IMG/VR virus record: IMGVR_UViG_3300046501_000562
Location: 1 to 46,867 of that record
Source: a virus
Length of the DNA stretch: 46,867 bases
Strand: one strand, 5' to 3'
Shown: one piece after another, positions 30,159 through 37,139 of the stretch
Numbering within the stretch: the first letter of the stretch is position 1
How the letters are laid out: each line of letters starts with the position of its first letter
The notes under the pieces: generated by a model
What the model saw: the letters and a program-made list of their open reading frames with translations, nothing else
Database searches by the model: none
What the model was told of the DNA's origin: nothing
Position numbers and translations under genes: made by a program

Positions 30159-31163
30159 TTAGAGGATCAGCCCCGTTTCATCCGCACGGTCGCCTGCGCC
30201 CAAAATGGACTTGTGCGCGACGCGCGATTGCTGTTCCTCGCTCAGGTGCGTGAGCACCCGTTGCACGTTGTCCACGGCTTCGTGGATCACCCGGTCGCCC
30301 GTGATGTAATGCACCGGCGATTCCTTGGCGATGTTCTCGGGCATGTCAGCCGGGAACAGACCCAGAAAGCGCACTTCCGGCATGAACGGCAGCGTTGCAT
30401 CGGCACCCGCTTTCGCCAGCGTCGCGACGCTGATGACGTTGCCCACGTGAGCGTGCGATTCGCCGTTCTTGACGATGTGCAATCCAGCGAGCATCGGCTG
30501 CTTGAAGGTGGTGACCTTGTCGAAGCGCAACCAGTTGTAGAGGTCACGCGTGTCGAGCTCGGTGTTCTCGCGGCTAAAGAGCGCAGCGAGGCCGACCACG
30601 ACGGTTTCGATTTCAGCGTCCACCGCCGCACGCGGCGTGTCTTGCGTGTTCTGCAAATACGCGATGACGATCGGTGCACCCGCGGCCTTGGCGATGGCTT
30701 CGTAGGACTTGATCGTGTTGAGCGTGTTCTCCGCGTACAGACGCGTCGACGCATCACCCACCATGACCACAACCACCGGCACATCACGTGCGAGCAGCTC
30801 TTGCGTGAGGATCGGGCCGATCACCGAACCCGAACCGCCCGAGGCCGAATGCATCACCAGCGCCAGGTTGCCCGGCTTGTACGTGTGCAAGATTTCCTTG
30901 GCACGTTCTTTCACGACGGCAGCGTGTTCGCGACGCACTTGTCCAGCGCCATCGAGGCCCTGGAAGTGGTACACCGCATCGGCTGCGATGTCGGCGCTGA
31001 GTATGTTGGACTTGGAGGTGTCGATATAAACCGGATCGACGATCGCCATGCCTGCCTGACTCTTGCCGCGGTACTTCTCAAAGCGCGTCGCAATGTTCGT
31101 GCCAGCTCCGCCCGCTGCGTAGATGCTGATACGACCTTTGACTTTCTCGATGATTTCGGACAT
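30159..31163 (-). CDS. phuZ: PhuZ, phage tubulin/FtsZ-like GTPase
   Basis: 334 aa; ATG 31163 with AGGAAAG upstream. The N-terminal nucleotide-binding loop is YAAGGAGTNIA (residues ~15-25). The tubulin signature loop reads MHSASGGSGSVIGP (~105-118), equivalent to GGGTGSG. The downstream NTLNTIKSYEAIAKAAG and a core helix are as in tubulin folds. PhuZ filaments form the spindle that centres the phage nucleus and carries capsids to it. Known PhuZ proteins have an acidic C-terminal tail for polymer contacts; here the end reads GAGDRADETGLIL, only mildly acidic. It follows a 136-aa early gene and precedes the 743-bp non-coding region. Confidence 0.9.
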   Translation of the reverse strand: MSEIIEKVKGRISIYAAGGAGTNIATRFEKYRGKSQAGMAIVDPVYIDTSKSNILSADIAADAVYHFQGLDGAGQVRREHAAVVKERAKEILHTYKPGNLALVMHSASGGSGSVIGPILTQELLARDVPVVVVMVGDASTRLYAENTLNTIKSYEAIAKAAGAPIVIAYLQNTQDTPRAAVDAEIETVVVGLAALFSRENTELDTRDLYNWLRFDKVTTFKQPMLAGLHIVKNGESHAHVGNVISVATLAKAGADATLPFMPEVRFLGLFPADMPENIAKESPVHYITGDRVIHEAVDNVQRVLTHLSEEQQSRVAHKSILGAGDRADETGLIL

Positions 31164-31219
31164 GTTTCTTTCCTAGTTTTTCAAAATGAAGCACTCCTAC
31201 ATAGTAGGGGATGTGCTCG

Positions 31220-31244
31220 TAAAAAATGCCTGGCGAAGCAGGCA
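31220..31244 (-). terminator. U-tract hairpin terminator before PhuZ
   Basis: On the minus strand TGCCTG / CAGGCA closes on CTTCGC and runs into TTTTTTAC, directly after the 136-aa gene. Confidence 0.75.
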
Positions 31245-31246
31245 CC

Positions 31247-31657
31247 TTAAACTGCGGCCAGGTGACCGTTGATGACCGCTTCGGTGATGATGGTGGTCGA
31301 CATCGGCTTGTCTTCAGCGATGAAGAACTCTTCGAACTTCGATTCGTGGAAGTGCATTTCCAACGGCACGAGTTCGGTCGAGTTACGTTCCTTGGCGTTC
31401 AGGTACTCCATCACCTTGCGCTTGGAACCGGCCCACAGGACACCTGCTTCCAACTCGCCCTTGAACGTCTTGTGAGCGCCATCAGCCATCGAAGCACGGA
31501 AGCCTTCGACGATAAAGTCACCCAGCGCGTTTTGGCTCACGCGGTACAGGATGGTAGCGCCATTGCTGGACACTTCATCCATTGCATAGTGCTTGTTCAT
31601 GTACACAAGAGCAGCCAGGTTAGCTGCGTAAGCCTTGATGTTAGCAACGTTGTTCAT
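31247..31657 (-). CDS. Early protein encoded upstream of PhuZ, unknown
   Basis: 136 aa from ATG 31657 (MNNVANIKAYAANLAALVYM), AGGAG upstream; the early-type promoter at 31724-31731 rules out the longer frame to 31750. Predicted to be a compact alpha/beta protein with an acidic, Phe-rich segment (HFHESKFEEFFIAEDKPM). It has its own promoter and U-tract terminator, so it is probably an abundant monocistronic early product. No family was recognised. Confidence 0.8.
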   Translation of the reverse strand: MNNVANIKAYAANLAALVYMNKHYAMDEVSSNGATILYRVSQNALGDFIVEGFRASMADGAHKTFKGELEAGVLWAGSKRKVMEYLNAKERNSTELVPLEMHFHESKFEEFFIAEDKPMSTTIITEAVINGHLAAV

Positions 31658-31723
31658 GGTAATGCTCCTGAGAATAGACGAGATAGAATAGGTTGTCGAA
31701 GCTTCTTGCTTCAACTCAAGGAC

Positions 31724-31731
31724 GTAATATA
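31724..31731 (-). promoter_or_regulatory. Early-type phage promoter (TATATTAC)
   Basis: Minus-strand GACCTATATTACGTCC is almost identical to the chimallin element and lies 67 bp upstream of the 136-aa gene start. Confidence 0.72.
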
Positions 31732-31802
31732 GGTCTGAAATTGTTTTCAATCGACTTTTAACACGCGATCCTATGTAGATTCTTTTTTAGCGGAGGCCAA
31801 GA

Positions 31803-32606
31803 GTGAATCCTATCACCCGAGCTGTGGATGATCTGAAGTTCAGGATTCCACGGCGTGTATTGGAAGAGGTGTTTGTCGAGCGCACGGCCCGTTGGCGTAC
31901 TGCCCCGCGCTCGATCGACGAGTGTATTTTGGAACAAGTGGTGCGCCCCCGTGTGCTGGTGGACTGTAACCTGGTGGGTGGCACCGAAGCGTTTGTGTAT
32001 CTGGATGATATTCCGTACGAACGCATGAACGACTACACGTCGGTGTATCGCATCCCCAAGACCAAGACGCAGGGTCGCTCGATTCTGTCGGTGCTGAACA
32101 TCACATTCGCTGACCCGACGAAAGTCTCGAGCTACGGGATTGCCGCAGGCGCGCAGAACACCACGATGCTGCAAGCCGGTCAGGCTGTGATGGATGCTTA
32201 CGGTGCCTTGCCCGTGACCTCCACCCATCGCGTGCAGTTGATCGGGGAAAACACCATCATGGTGCGCGATACCATCGTGCTGCCGCCGGACGTGTATCTG
32301 CGTTGTATTCTGGCTAACGACGAGAACATGTCGCATATCCAGATGCGCAGCTATCGGCCTTTCTGTCGGCTGGTGGAACTCGCGGTGAAAGCCTACATCT
32401 ACAATGACCAAGTCATCGAGATGGACATCGGCAAGATTCGTGGCGGTCAGGAAATCGGTAAGTTCAAGGAAATCGTCGAGGAGTACAAGGACGCGGAAGA
32501 ACAGTATCAGGAGTTCTTGGCGACCACCTGGCAGAAGGTGGCGTATATGAACGACAATGAGACGTTCAACCGATTTGTCAGGTCCCTGATTGGCGGCTAC
32601 CGGTAA
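31803..32606 (+). CDS. Conserved phiKZ-like protein, probable virion component
   Basis: 267 aa from GTG 31803 with GGAGG eight bases upstream. The N-terminal helix is basic (RAVDDLKFRIPRRVLEEVF), the beta-rich middle includes RSILSVLNITFADPTKVSSY and TIMVRDTIVLPPDVYLRCIL, and the C-terminal half is acidic and helical (FKEIVEEYKDAEEQYQEF). Plus-strand orientation, as for terminase and its neighbours, suggests late expression. A neck or tail role is conceivable but unproven. It ends at a TATGCCG hairpin. Confidence 0.75.
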   Translation: MNPITRAVDDLKFRIPRRVLEEVFVERTARWRTAPRSIDECILEQVVRPRVLVDCNLVGGTEAFVYLDDIPYERMNDYTSVYRIPKTKTQGRSILSVLNITFADPTKVSSYGIAAGAQNTTMLQAGQAVMDAYGALPVTSTHRVQLIGENTIMVRDTIVLPPDVYLRCILANDENMSHIQMRSYRPFCRLVELAVKAYIYNDQVIEMDIGKIRGGQEIGKFKEIVEEYKDAEEQYQEFLATTWQKVAYMNDNETFNRFVRSLIGGYR

Positions 32607-32617
32607 CACGGTCATAG

Positions 32618-32646
32618 CGGGCAGCCCCAGGGCTGCCCGTATGCCG
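32618..32646. terminator. Hairpin with TATGCCG between convergent genes
   Basis: CGGGCAGCC / GGCTGCCCG with a short CCCA-type loop is followed directly in plus sense by TATGCCG (32640-32646). On the left GTCATAG gives a TATG in minus sense. Confidence 0.8.
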
Positions 32647-32656
32647 CTGTAGCGGC

Positions 32657-33256
32657 TTATGCGGCGTTGCGCAACTGGAGCTTCACGAAGGTTCCGGCCG
32701 CGGCTTCCTGGCCCTTAGCGAAGTCTACGAGACCCTTGGTGAGTGGCATGATGGTGAGCGTGAAACCTACGCCGTTCTCGTCGACCTTGAACACACAGGT
32801 GTTGGAGAGCTGGGAGACGAGGTTACGCATTTGGCTGAAGGCCGACGCGTAGTCGAAGTCGATCCCAGCCGCTTTCTGCCAGCGCTTGCCGAATTCCTTC
32901 TTGGCAGCTTTTTCCAGACGCGGGTAGATGGCTTTGGCGTTCACGTAGGTGCCTGCGTCTTCACCCATCTCGATCGTGACCTTCATCACGAGCTGATCGT
33001 CAACGTTCACCCGATAGCCTTCCAGCCGTCGGTACATGCCCTGATGGGAGCCCGCGTCGAACACGAAGTCGGTCGCCAGCGCCGGATGGGCGCCCAATTC
33101 ACGCACAGTACGACGCACGAGACGCATCACCGGTTGCTCGTCAGCGCTGTAGAGCGAATTGATGTGGTTTTCGATAAACCCTTCATCTGCGTTGGTCGCT
33201 TCGAAATTCTTGAAGTCGTAGTTGGCGAAGAAGAAGGAAAGAGCTTTGTGGTTCAT
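32657..33256 (-). CDS. Conserved-looking 199-aa protein, unknown
   Basis: 199 aa from ATG 33256 (MNHKALSFFFANYDFKNFEA); the SD is weak. It is a mixed alpha/beta soluble protein with a basic central helix (YPRLEKAAKKEFGKRWQKAA) and a C-terminal beta segment (CVFKVDENGVGFTLTIMPL). There is no recognised motif. It is the last gene of a minus-strand run of small genes and ends at a bidirectional TATGCCG hairpin. Confidence 0.75.
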   Translation of the reverse strand: MNHKALSFFFANYDFKNFEATNADEGFIENHINSLYSADEQPVMRLVRRTVRELGAHPALATDFVFDAGSHQGMYRRLEGYRVNVDDQLVMKVTIEMGEDAGTYVNAKAIYPRLEKAAKKEFGKRWQKAAGIDFDYASAFSQMRNLVSQLSNTCVFKVDENGVGFTLTIMPLTKGLVDFAKGQEAAAGTFVKLQLRNAA

Positions 33257-33314
33257 GTGAATCTCAGTGGTCTGTGTGGTACTTGGGCAAACCTGGCGTC
33301 GCCCCTGGTGTTTA

Positions 33315-33581
33315 TTAAAAGAGGACTAGCAACTGGTACGCGCGATCGAACTGTTCGATGGCAAGCGAGAAGAGGTTAATCCTTCGCAGCACAACCCCCG
33401 AGCGAAAGTAGGCCGAAGCCAGGGCGTAAGCGGAATTCATCTCAAGCAACATTTGCGTGTGCTCGCGTTCAACGCGCTTACGTTCTCGTTTTGCCGCTAC
33501 GTACATGTCACTGCACCGCTGACGTTCTTCCGTCCAAAAGGCAGGCGGTTGATTCTCGCGGGTTAAGGGGATAGAGTACAT
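33315..33581 (-). CDS. Small basic helical protein
   Basis: 88 aa from ATG 33581, AAGG upstream, 8 bp after the previous stop. The central stretch is basic and helical (YVAAKRERKRVEREHTQMLL), followed by a more hydrophobic helix (AYALASAYFRSGVVLRRINL). Function unknown; co-transcribed with the 90-aa gene upstream. Confidence 0.68.
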   Translation of the reverse strand: MYSIPLTRENQPPAFWTEERQRCSDMYVAAKRERKRVEREHTQMLLEMNSAYALASAYFRSGVVLRRINLFSLAIEQFDRAYQLLVLF

Positions 33582-33589
33582 CGTCGGCC

Positions 33590-33862
33590 TTACGCAGCAA
33601 GTGCAGTAGCGCTACCTTCTTCGATAGCCTTGATAAAGGCTTTCACCTCGTTGAGCATCGTCTGGTAGGTATTCAGTTGGTGGACCGTGTCGCCACCCAA
33701 CGCTTCGGGATGCTTGAGCGTTTGCTCGATCTGAGCCAGGCGCACGAGTTGCCCGATATTGGAGGTCAGTGCCTTGCATTCCCGGATCGCTCCGTGCAAG
33801 GAAATCTTGAGCTTATTCAGGATAGCCTGAAGCTCGGCTTCGGTAAAGCGCGCGTTAGGCAT
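33590..33862 (-). CDS. Small helical protein
   Basis: 90 aa from ATG 33862 (MPNARFTEAELQAILNKLKI). All-helical and mildly basic, then a hydrophobic/Glu-rich end (NEVKAFIKAIEEGSATALAA). A degenerate early-type promoter (CCTAAATTAC) lies ~60 bp upstream. Function unknown. Confidence 0.7.
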   Translation of the reverse strand: MPNARFTEAELQAILNKLKISLHGAIRECKALTSNIGQLVRLAQIEQTLKHPEALGGDTVHQLNTYQTMLNEVKAFIKAIEEGSATALAA

Positions 33863-33920
33863 GCTAGTTCTCACGCGGGTAGGTTGGGAAAATAAGAAGG
33901 GTCTCTCGTCCCCCTCTCAT

Positions 33921-33932
33921 GTAATTTAGGTA
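33921..33932 (-). promoter_or_regulatory. Degenerate early-type promoter (ACCTAAATTAC)
   Basis: It differs from the ACCTATATTAC form by one base. It is placed ~60 bp before the 90-aa gene and after a T-rich stretch that may end the 62-aa gene's transcript. Confidence 0.45.
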
Positions 33933-33958
33933 TCCCGACATACCAAAAAAGCATCACG

Positions 33959-34147
33959 TCATTTTTGTTTTGCAGGGGGCACTGGAGCGTCCACTTGACC
34001 AGGCCATTTCACCACACTGAGCTCTTTATTCTCATGCCGGGGGGCTTCCGGATACAGGGCATGCAGATTGTACAGGCAGTCCTTGTTAAAGAACGCACCC
34101 AGATGCCCGTGCGGGAGTTCCACCAGTGCCACTTCCTTTTTTGCCAT
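33959..34147 (-). CDS. 62-aa protein, unknown
   Basis: 62 aa from ATG 34147 (MAKKEVALVELPHGHLGAFF). The longer frame reading back to 34219 runs through a terminator hairpin and is rejected. Contains HGHLGAFFNKDCLYNLHALY and a Pro/Lys-rich end. No motif. It stands between a U-tract terminator upstream and a promoter-like element downstream, so it is probably its own unit. Confidence 0.65.
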   Translation of the reverse strand: MAKKEVALVELPHGHLGAFFNKDCLYNLHALYPEAPRHENKELSVVKWPGQVDAPVPPAKQK

Positions 34148-34182
34148 CACAAACCTAAGAGAAAAGACCAAAAAAAAAGACT

Positions 34183-34210
34183 GAAAAAGAGAGGCCCCGA
34201 AGGGCCCCCT
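34183..34210 (-). terminator. U-tract hairpin terminator
   Basis: On the minus strand GGCCC-ttcg-GGGCC lies within a GC-rich stem followed by TCTCTTTTTC and further T runs, downstream of the 64-aa gene. A CCCCTCGCCTGAGGGG hairpin lies just before it. Confidence 0.78.
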
Positions 34211-34249
34211 TAAACTCACCCCTCAGGCGAGGGGCAAGGGAGTTTTCGG

Positions 34250-34444
34250 TTAGCGCGGCAGATCCGCTTCGACCTCAATCATACCGGCCAGACGATACAG
34301 GAGCGTGGCGGCATGATTGGTGGAGCTCGCCGCGGCTGAGATTTCCTGGAAGGTCGGCTTATCGTCCAATGAGGCGAGAATATGCAGCGCTTGTTCCAGG
34401 CCGCTTTTAATCTCCTTCATCATGAGCTGCTTATTACGCGCCAT
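34250..34444 (-). CDS. 64-aa helical protein, unknown
   Basis: 64 aa from ATG 34444 (MARNKQLMMKEIKSGLEQAL), overlapping the preceding stop by 11 bp. All-helical, with Ser/Ala-rich middle (EISAAASSTNHAATLLYRLA). Translationally coupled to the 177-aa gene. Function unknown. Confidence 0.68.
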   Translation of the reverse strand: MARNKQLMMKEIKSGLEQALHILASLDDKPTFQEISAAASSTNHAATLLYRLAGMIEVEADLPR

Positions 34445-34967
34445 AGCGAGCCCCGTCGATAAAAGAGACTTCGAACTGACCATCAAAGCGCATCGTTACG
34501 CGCTCGTAGATCGGATGCTCACCCTCGTGCTCCACTTCACGCGGCTTCACAAAGCGGATCTTGCACTTGACGGCCGACTCATCGTCGATCACTTTGCACT
34601 CGCGCTTGAGGAGTTCTTCGAAACCGCGCTCAAGCGCGAAAGCATACTGAGCGTCTTCGCCCAGCTTCACCATGATGACGTTCTGCATCAGCACACGCAG
34701 ATTATCGACCACGACGTTGTAGGCGCGTTTGCGGCGCAGATCTGCGGGCTTCACCCCGGCCCGATCGGCCATGATGATAAGGTCAGCCATGGCGCGCAGA
34801 CTGTCGCGCACCTTACCTGCCCAGAGCGTCGTGTCCAGGTCGCCACCGGCGAACTTGAACTTACCGACGATGCGTTGATCGAGGCTCAGGTTAGCGATCT
34901 TGCGGATCTCTTCCGTGTGCGCCTTCAGGGACGTGACGGGAATTGCTGTAGTGTTAGTTTCGGCCAT
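34434..34967 (-). CDS. 177-aa protein, unknown
   Basis: 177 aa; ATG 34967 with AAGGAG upstream. The helical N-terminal two thirds carry basic stretches (GVKPADLRRKRAYNVVVDNL; EELLKRECKVIDDESAVKCK). The beta-rich C-terminus (YERVTMRFDGQFEVSFIDG) looks like a small hairpin domain. No motif identifies it. It lies in a minus-strand run of small genes after PhuZ. Confidence 0.76.
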   Translation of the reverse strand: MAETNTTAIPVTSLKAHTEEIRKIANLSLDQRIVGKFKFAGGDLDTTLWAGKVRDSLRAMADLIIMADRAGVKPADLRRKRAYNVVVDNLRVLMQNVIMVKLGEDAQYAFALERGFEELLKRECKVIDDESAVKCKIRFVKPREVEHEGEHPIYERVTMRFDGQFEVSFIDGARYGA

Positions 34968-35002
34968 TTTGGTTCTCCTTAGTTTCGGTAGGGGTGAACG
35001 AC

Positions 35003-35329
35003 TTACTGCGGTACATCGAGCAGATTGACGCTTGTTTCGCCGATCGTGATATTGAACTGGTCAAAGAGCAACCAGTGATCTTGCCACTCGAGGTTGCCCA
35101 ACACCGGATGCTGCGTCGCGCCTGCTTGCGGCAGAGTGAAACCAAAGAGCTCCGACAGGAATGTCTGGTTCGGCAACGCGATGACCTTACGTTTGCTGTG
35201 AGGGCCTTCGGGCAACACGTAACGCTGCAGTGCCTTCTTCAGCTCATTAACCGTGACTTCGGCGGGTGAATGCTGCGCTTCCTGATAGCGCAAGGTGAGC
35301 AAGTGGCTCACGATAGAGGTACCGTACAT
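35003..35329 (-). CDS. 108-aa protein, unknown
   Basis: 108 aa from ATG 35329 with AAGGAG upstream (MYGTSIVSHLLTLRYQEAQH). N-terminal helical part, then a basic stretch (LPEGPHSKRKVIALP) and a beta-rich acidic end (HWLLFDQFNITIGETSVNLL). No family. Co-directional with the membrane protein 10 bp upstream. Confidence 0.72.
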   Translation of the reverse strand: MYGTSIVSHLLTLRYQEAQHSPAEVTVNELKKALQRYVLPEGPHSKRKVIALPNQTFLSELFGFTLPQAGATQHPVLGNLEWQDHWLLFDQFNITIGETSVNLLDVPQ

Positions 35330-35339
35330 TAAGCGCTCC

Positions 35340-35522
35340 TTAATGACCTTGAGACTGGATTTCGTTGATGCGGGCCATTTGCAGCGAGTGACCCACTTCG
35401 CAGGTGGTGGCGATAACACCAGCGAACGTCATGAAGCACAGTGCCACGAAGGCACCCATCTTCACTTTATTCACGAGCTTCTGGCTTTGGCTCAGGTAAT
35501 CTTTGCTGGCGTGGTCGATCAT
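35340..35522 (-). CDS. 60-aa single-pass membrane protein
   Basis: 60 aa from ATG 35522 (MIDHASKDYLSQSQKLVNKV), GGAG seven bases upstream; an ATG two codons earlier lies too close to the SD. A polar, basic N-terminus is followed by one hydrophobic segment (MGAFVALCFMTFAGVIATTC) and a short polar tail. The arrangement fits an inner-membrane protein with the N-terminus in the cytoplasm. Function unknown. Confidence 0.7.
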   Translation of the reverse strand: MIDHASKDYLSQSQKLVNKVKMGAFVALCFMTFAGVIATTCEVGHSLQMARINEIQSQGH

Positions 35523-35573
35523 GGTCATGCTCCAAGAGATGAAAAGAGGGATGTAAAAACTGAGATTATTTAA

Positions 35574-35614
35574 ACGGCACACTGGCTAGGGGTTGCCCCC
35601 TAGCCGCTATGTCG
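35574..35614 (-). terminator. Hairpin terminator, TATGCCG-like flanks
   Basis: GGCTAGGGG / CCCCTAGCC is followed in minus sense by CCAGTGTGCCGTTT, a one-base variant of TATGCCGTT. The plus side carries TATGTCG. It lies after the 140-aa gene. Confidence 0.68.
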
Positions 35615-35628
35615 TTCTGTCACTTGCC

Positions 35629-36051
35629 TTAGAACCCGAAGCGTGCACGCGGGCGAGCCGTAGCACGCACAGAGATGCGCACTTCATCCACCTGACGGCC
35701 CGGCAGCGGGCGCGACACGCGCGGCGTACCCAGCATGGATTCGATGCTCGACTGGATGCGCACCACAGTCGTGCTGTGGGTGCCGAAGATGGACGCGCGT
35801 TCTGACGTATCAGTCGACAGATTCAGGCCCAGACCATCCAGGCCTTCGACCACCATCGTGGTGACCTTCTGACCATGGATCGAGGGCATGACTTCCGTCT
35901 TACCGAGGATCGTGCCCGGCTTAAGCGTGATGTTTTCTTCCTGCGTCCAGCTACGGCTTTCGTGACCGAGAAGCGTATCTTCTTCGATCGAGTAGCGCAC
36001 CATGGCGCGCACGGTGTTGGACGAGGCGATATTGAGATTGATCGTGAACAT
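35629..36051 (-). CDS. 140-aa beta-rich protein, unknown
   Basis: 140 aa from ATG 36051 (MFTINLNIASSNTVRAMVRY), AAGGAAG upstream. Alternating hydrophobic and polar residues suggest a beta-sandwich, for example VTTMVVEGLDGLGLNLSTDT and TTVVRIQSSIESM. The C-terminal strand and tail are Arg-rich (QVDEVRISVRATARPRARF). Could be a small capsid-decoration or nucleic-acid-associated protein, but nothing decides. Confidence 0.73.
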   Translation of the reverse strand: MFTINLNIASSNTVRAMVRYSIEEDTLLGHESRSWTQEENITLKPGTILGKTEVMPSIHGQKVTTMVVEGLDGLGLNLSTDTSERASIFGTHSTTVVRIQSSIESMLGTPRVSRPLPGRQVDEVRISVRATARPRARFGF

Positions 36052-36089
36052 GGCTTTGCTTCCTTGTTTAAATGTAGGGGGTCTTCAAA

Positions 36090-36117
36090 CGCGGGGGAGC
36101 GTCTTCTCTCCCCCGCG
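36090..36117 (-). terminator. GC-rich hairpin terminator
   Basis: A perfect 10-bp stem CGCGGGGGAG / CTCCCCCGCG lies after the 87-aa gene, with no U-tract and no TATGCCG. Confidence 0.65.
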
Positions 36118-36128
36118 GGTACTACCGG

Positions 36129-36392
36129 TTACTCGCCTGCGAAGAGCGCATCAAGGGCGTCACTCGACCAGGCTTCGGTGTAGCCAAAGGACGTCTCCTC
36201 TGCCAGGCCGAACTGCGCAGGCAGATTCAACTCATGGCGCAGCGAGACTTCCTGAACCTCCTCGAACACTGACATTTCTTCGATGTCGTAGATGTCCAGG
36301 AGTTGCCTGCGCTTCGGCGTATGGTCCTTCGCTTCAGACTTGCGAAAGACATGGGCCAGATTACCGAAGCGAAAGGGCTTGTTTTGCGACAT
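36129..36392 (-). CDS. 87-aa protein, unknown
   Basis: 87 aa from ATG 36392 (MSQNKPFRFGNLAHVFRKSE), GGAG upstream. Basic N-terminus, acidic middle and end (YDIEEMSVFEEVQEVSLRHE; DALDALFAGE). An early-type promoter variant lies ~77 bp upstream. No motif. The strongly polar charge distribution is typical of small phage host-interaction proteins, but the role is unknown. Confidence 0.7.
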   Translation of the reverse strand: MSQNKPFRFGNLAHVFRKSEAKDHTPKRRQLLDIYDIEEMSVFEEVQEVSLRHELNLPAQFGLAEETSFGYTEAWSSDALDALFAGE

Positions 36393-36468
36393 GGTTTCTC
36401 CAATTGCTTGAGAAGAGGTTGAACTACGGGAGTGGTTAGAACTGGTTACTTGCTCTAACTCAGCCGGA

Positions 36469-36475
36469 GAATATA
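36469..36475 (-). promoter_or_regulatory. Early-type promoter variant (TATATTC)
   Basis: Minus-strand ACCATATATTCTCC lies upstream of the 87-aa gene and just past the terminator hairpin of the previous gene. Confidence 0.58.
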
Positions 36476-36506
36476 TGGTTGAAATCTTTTTCAATCCACG
36501 TCACTC

Positions 36507-36534
36507 CGGCATAAAGGCCTGGGTCACCCCAGGC
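36507..36534 (-). terminator. Hairpin with TATGCCG, overlapping a stop codon
   Basis: GCCTGGG-gtca-CCCAGGC overlaps the 71-aa gene's stop, which lies in the hairpin loop. It is followed in minus sense by TTTATGCCG (CGGCATA at 36507-36513). Confidence 0.75.
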
Positions 36535-36739
36535 TCCTAGCGCGCTCCATGAGTCCGCAATTACACGGAGCGTTATAGCCGTGGATGGCCGAGAAGCTAT
36601 CCTCGACACAGGTAGTCTGTTTGCCATCACGCATGATCCAGACCATACCGTCTCGGGGTTGGGTGTGTTGCTCTTCTTGTTCGATACTCTCGTGAATCGC
36701 CTTGAAGTTAGCGAGGATATGTTTAAAGCGTTGTGGCAT
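36524..36739 (-). CDS. 71-aa small protein, unknown
   Basis: 71 aa from ATG 36739 (MPQRFKHILANFKAIHESIE); SD weak. Contains a Gln/Glu-rich stretch (EQEEQHTQPRDG) and two neighbouring Cys (NAPCNCGL) with a third Cys earlier. An early-type promoter variant lies ~63 bp upstream and the stop sits in the terminator hairpin, so it is a compact stand-alone unit. Function unknown. Confidence 0.62.
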   Translation of the reverse strand: MPQRFKHILANFKAIHESIEQEEQHTQPRDGMVWIMRDGKQTTCVEDSFSAIHGYNAPCNCGLMERARSLG

Positions 36740-36801
36740 AAGTCTCTTCGTGGGGTTGAGGAACTGAGCTGCAAGTCTTTACTTGCTTGTGCTCGACGGG
36801 A

Positions 36802-36808
36802 GAATATA
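36802..36808 (-). promoter_or_regulatory. Early-type promoter variant (TATATTC)
   Basis: Minus-strand ACCTATATTCTCC lies upstream of the 71-aa gene and just downstream of the TATGCCG hairpin at 36840-36870. Confidence 0.58.
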
Positions 36809-36839
36809 GGTTTGAATATTTCTAGCATCCACGGATCGA

Positions 36840-36870
36840 CGGCATAAACGCCAGGCTCTCTGCCCGGCGA
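36840..36870 (-). terminator. Hairpin with TATGCCG
   Basis: An imperfect CGCC(g)GGC / GCC(t)GGCG stem is followed in minus sense by TTTATGCCG (CGGCATA at 36840-36846). No protein gene lies directly before it, so it may end an RNA from the gene-poor region. Confidence 0.65.
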
Positions 36871-36948
36871 GGAAGATCACTTTGTAATTAAATATTCTAT
36901 TCTTACAGAGTATGACTCCAGGGAGTATTCCTTTCTAGGGAATAATAA

Positions 36949-36971
36949 AGAGAGGGGCTCCGCCCCTCTCT
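36949..36971. terminator. Hairpin AGAGAGGGG / CCCCTCTCT
   Basis: A perfect 9-bp stem followed on the minus strand by TTTATTATT. It shares its GAGAGGGG arm with the hairpin at 37109-37131. Confidence 0.65.
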
Positions 36972-37089
36972 ACGCTTAATTCTCTTCCTCCGCTTCGCTC
37001 CGCGTCGCCTCCGCTCCTTGACACATATCTAAGTTCCTACACAGTATTTTTTTACTTTATGCTTATAAATCAAGTACTTAGCTTCTAAA

Positions 37090-37139
37090 CCCGATATTAA
37101 CATATCGGGAGAGGGGCTTAGTCCCCCTCTCCCTTTTTT
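37090..37139 (+). terminator. Tandem hairpins ending in a U-tract
   Basis: CCCGATA-ttaaca-TATCGGG is followed immediately by GAGAGGGG / CCCCTCTC and then CCTTTTTT in plus sense. No plus-strand gene precedes it within 3 kb, which suggests an unannotated plus-strand RNA or a structural element. Confidence 0.65.
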
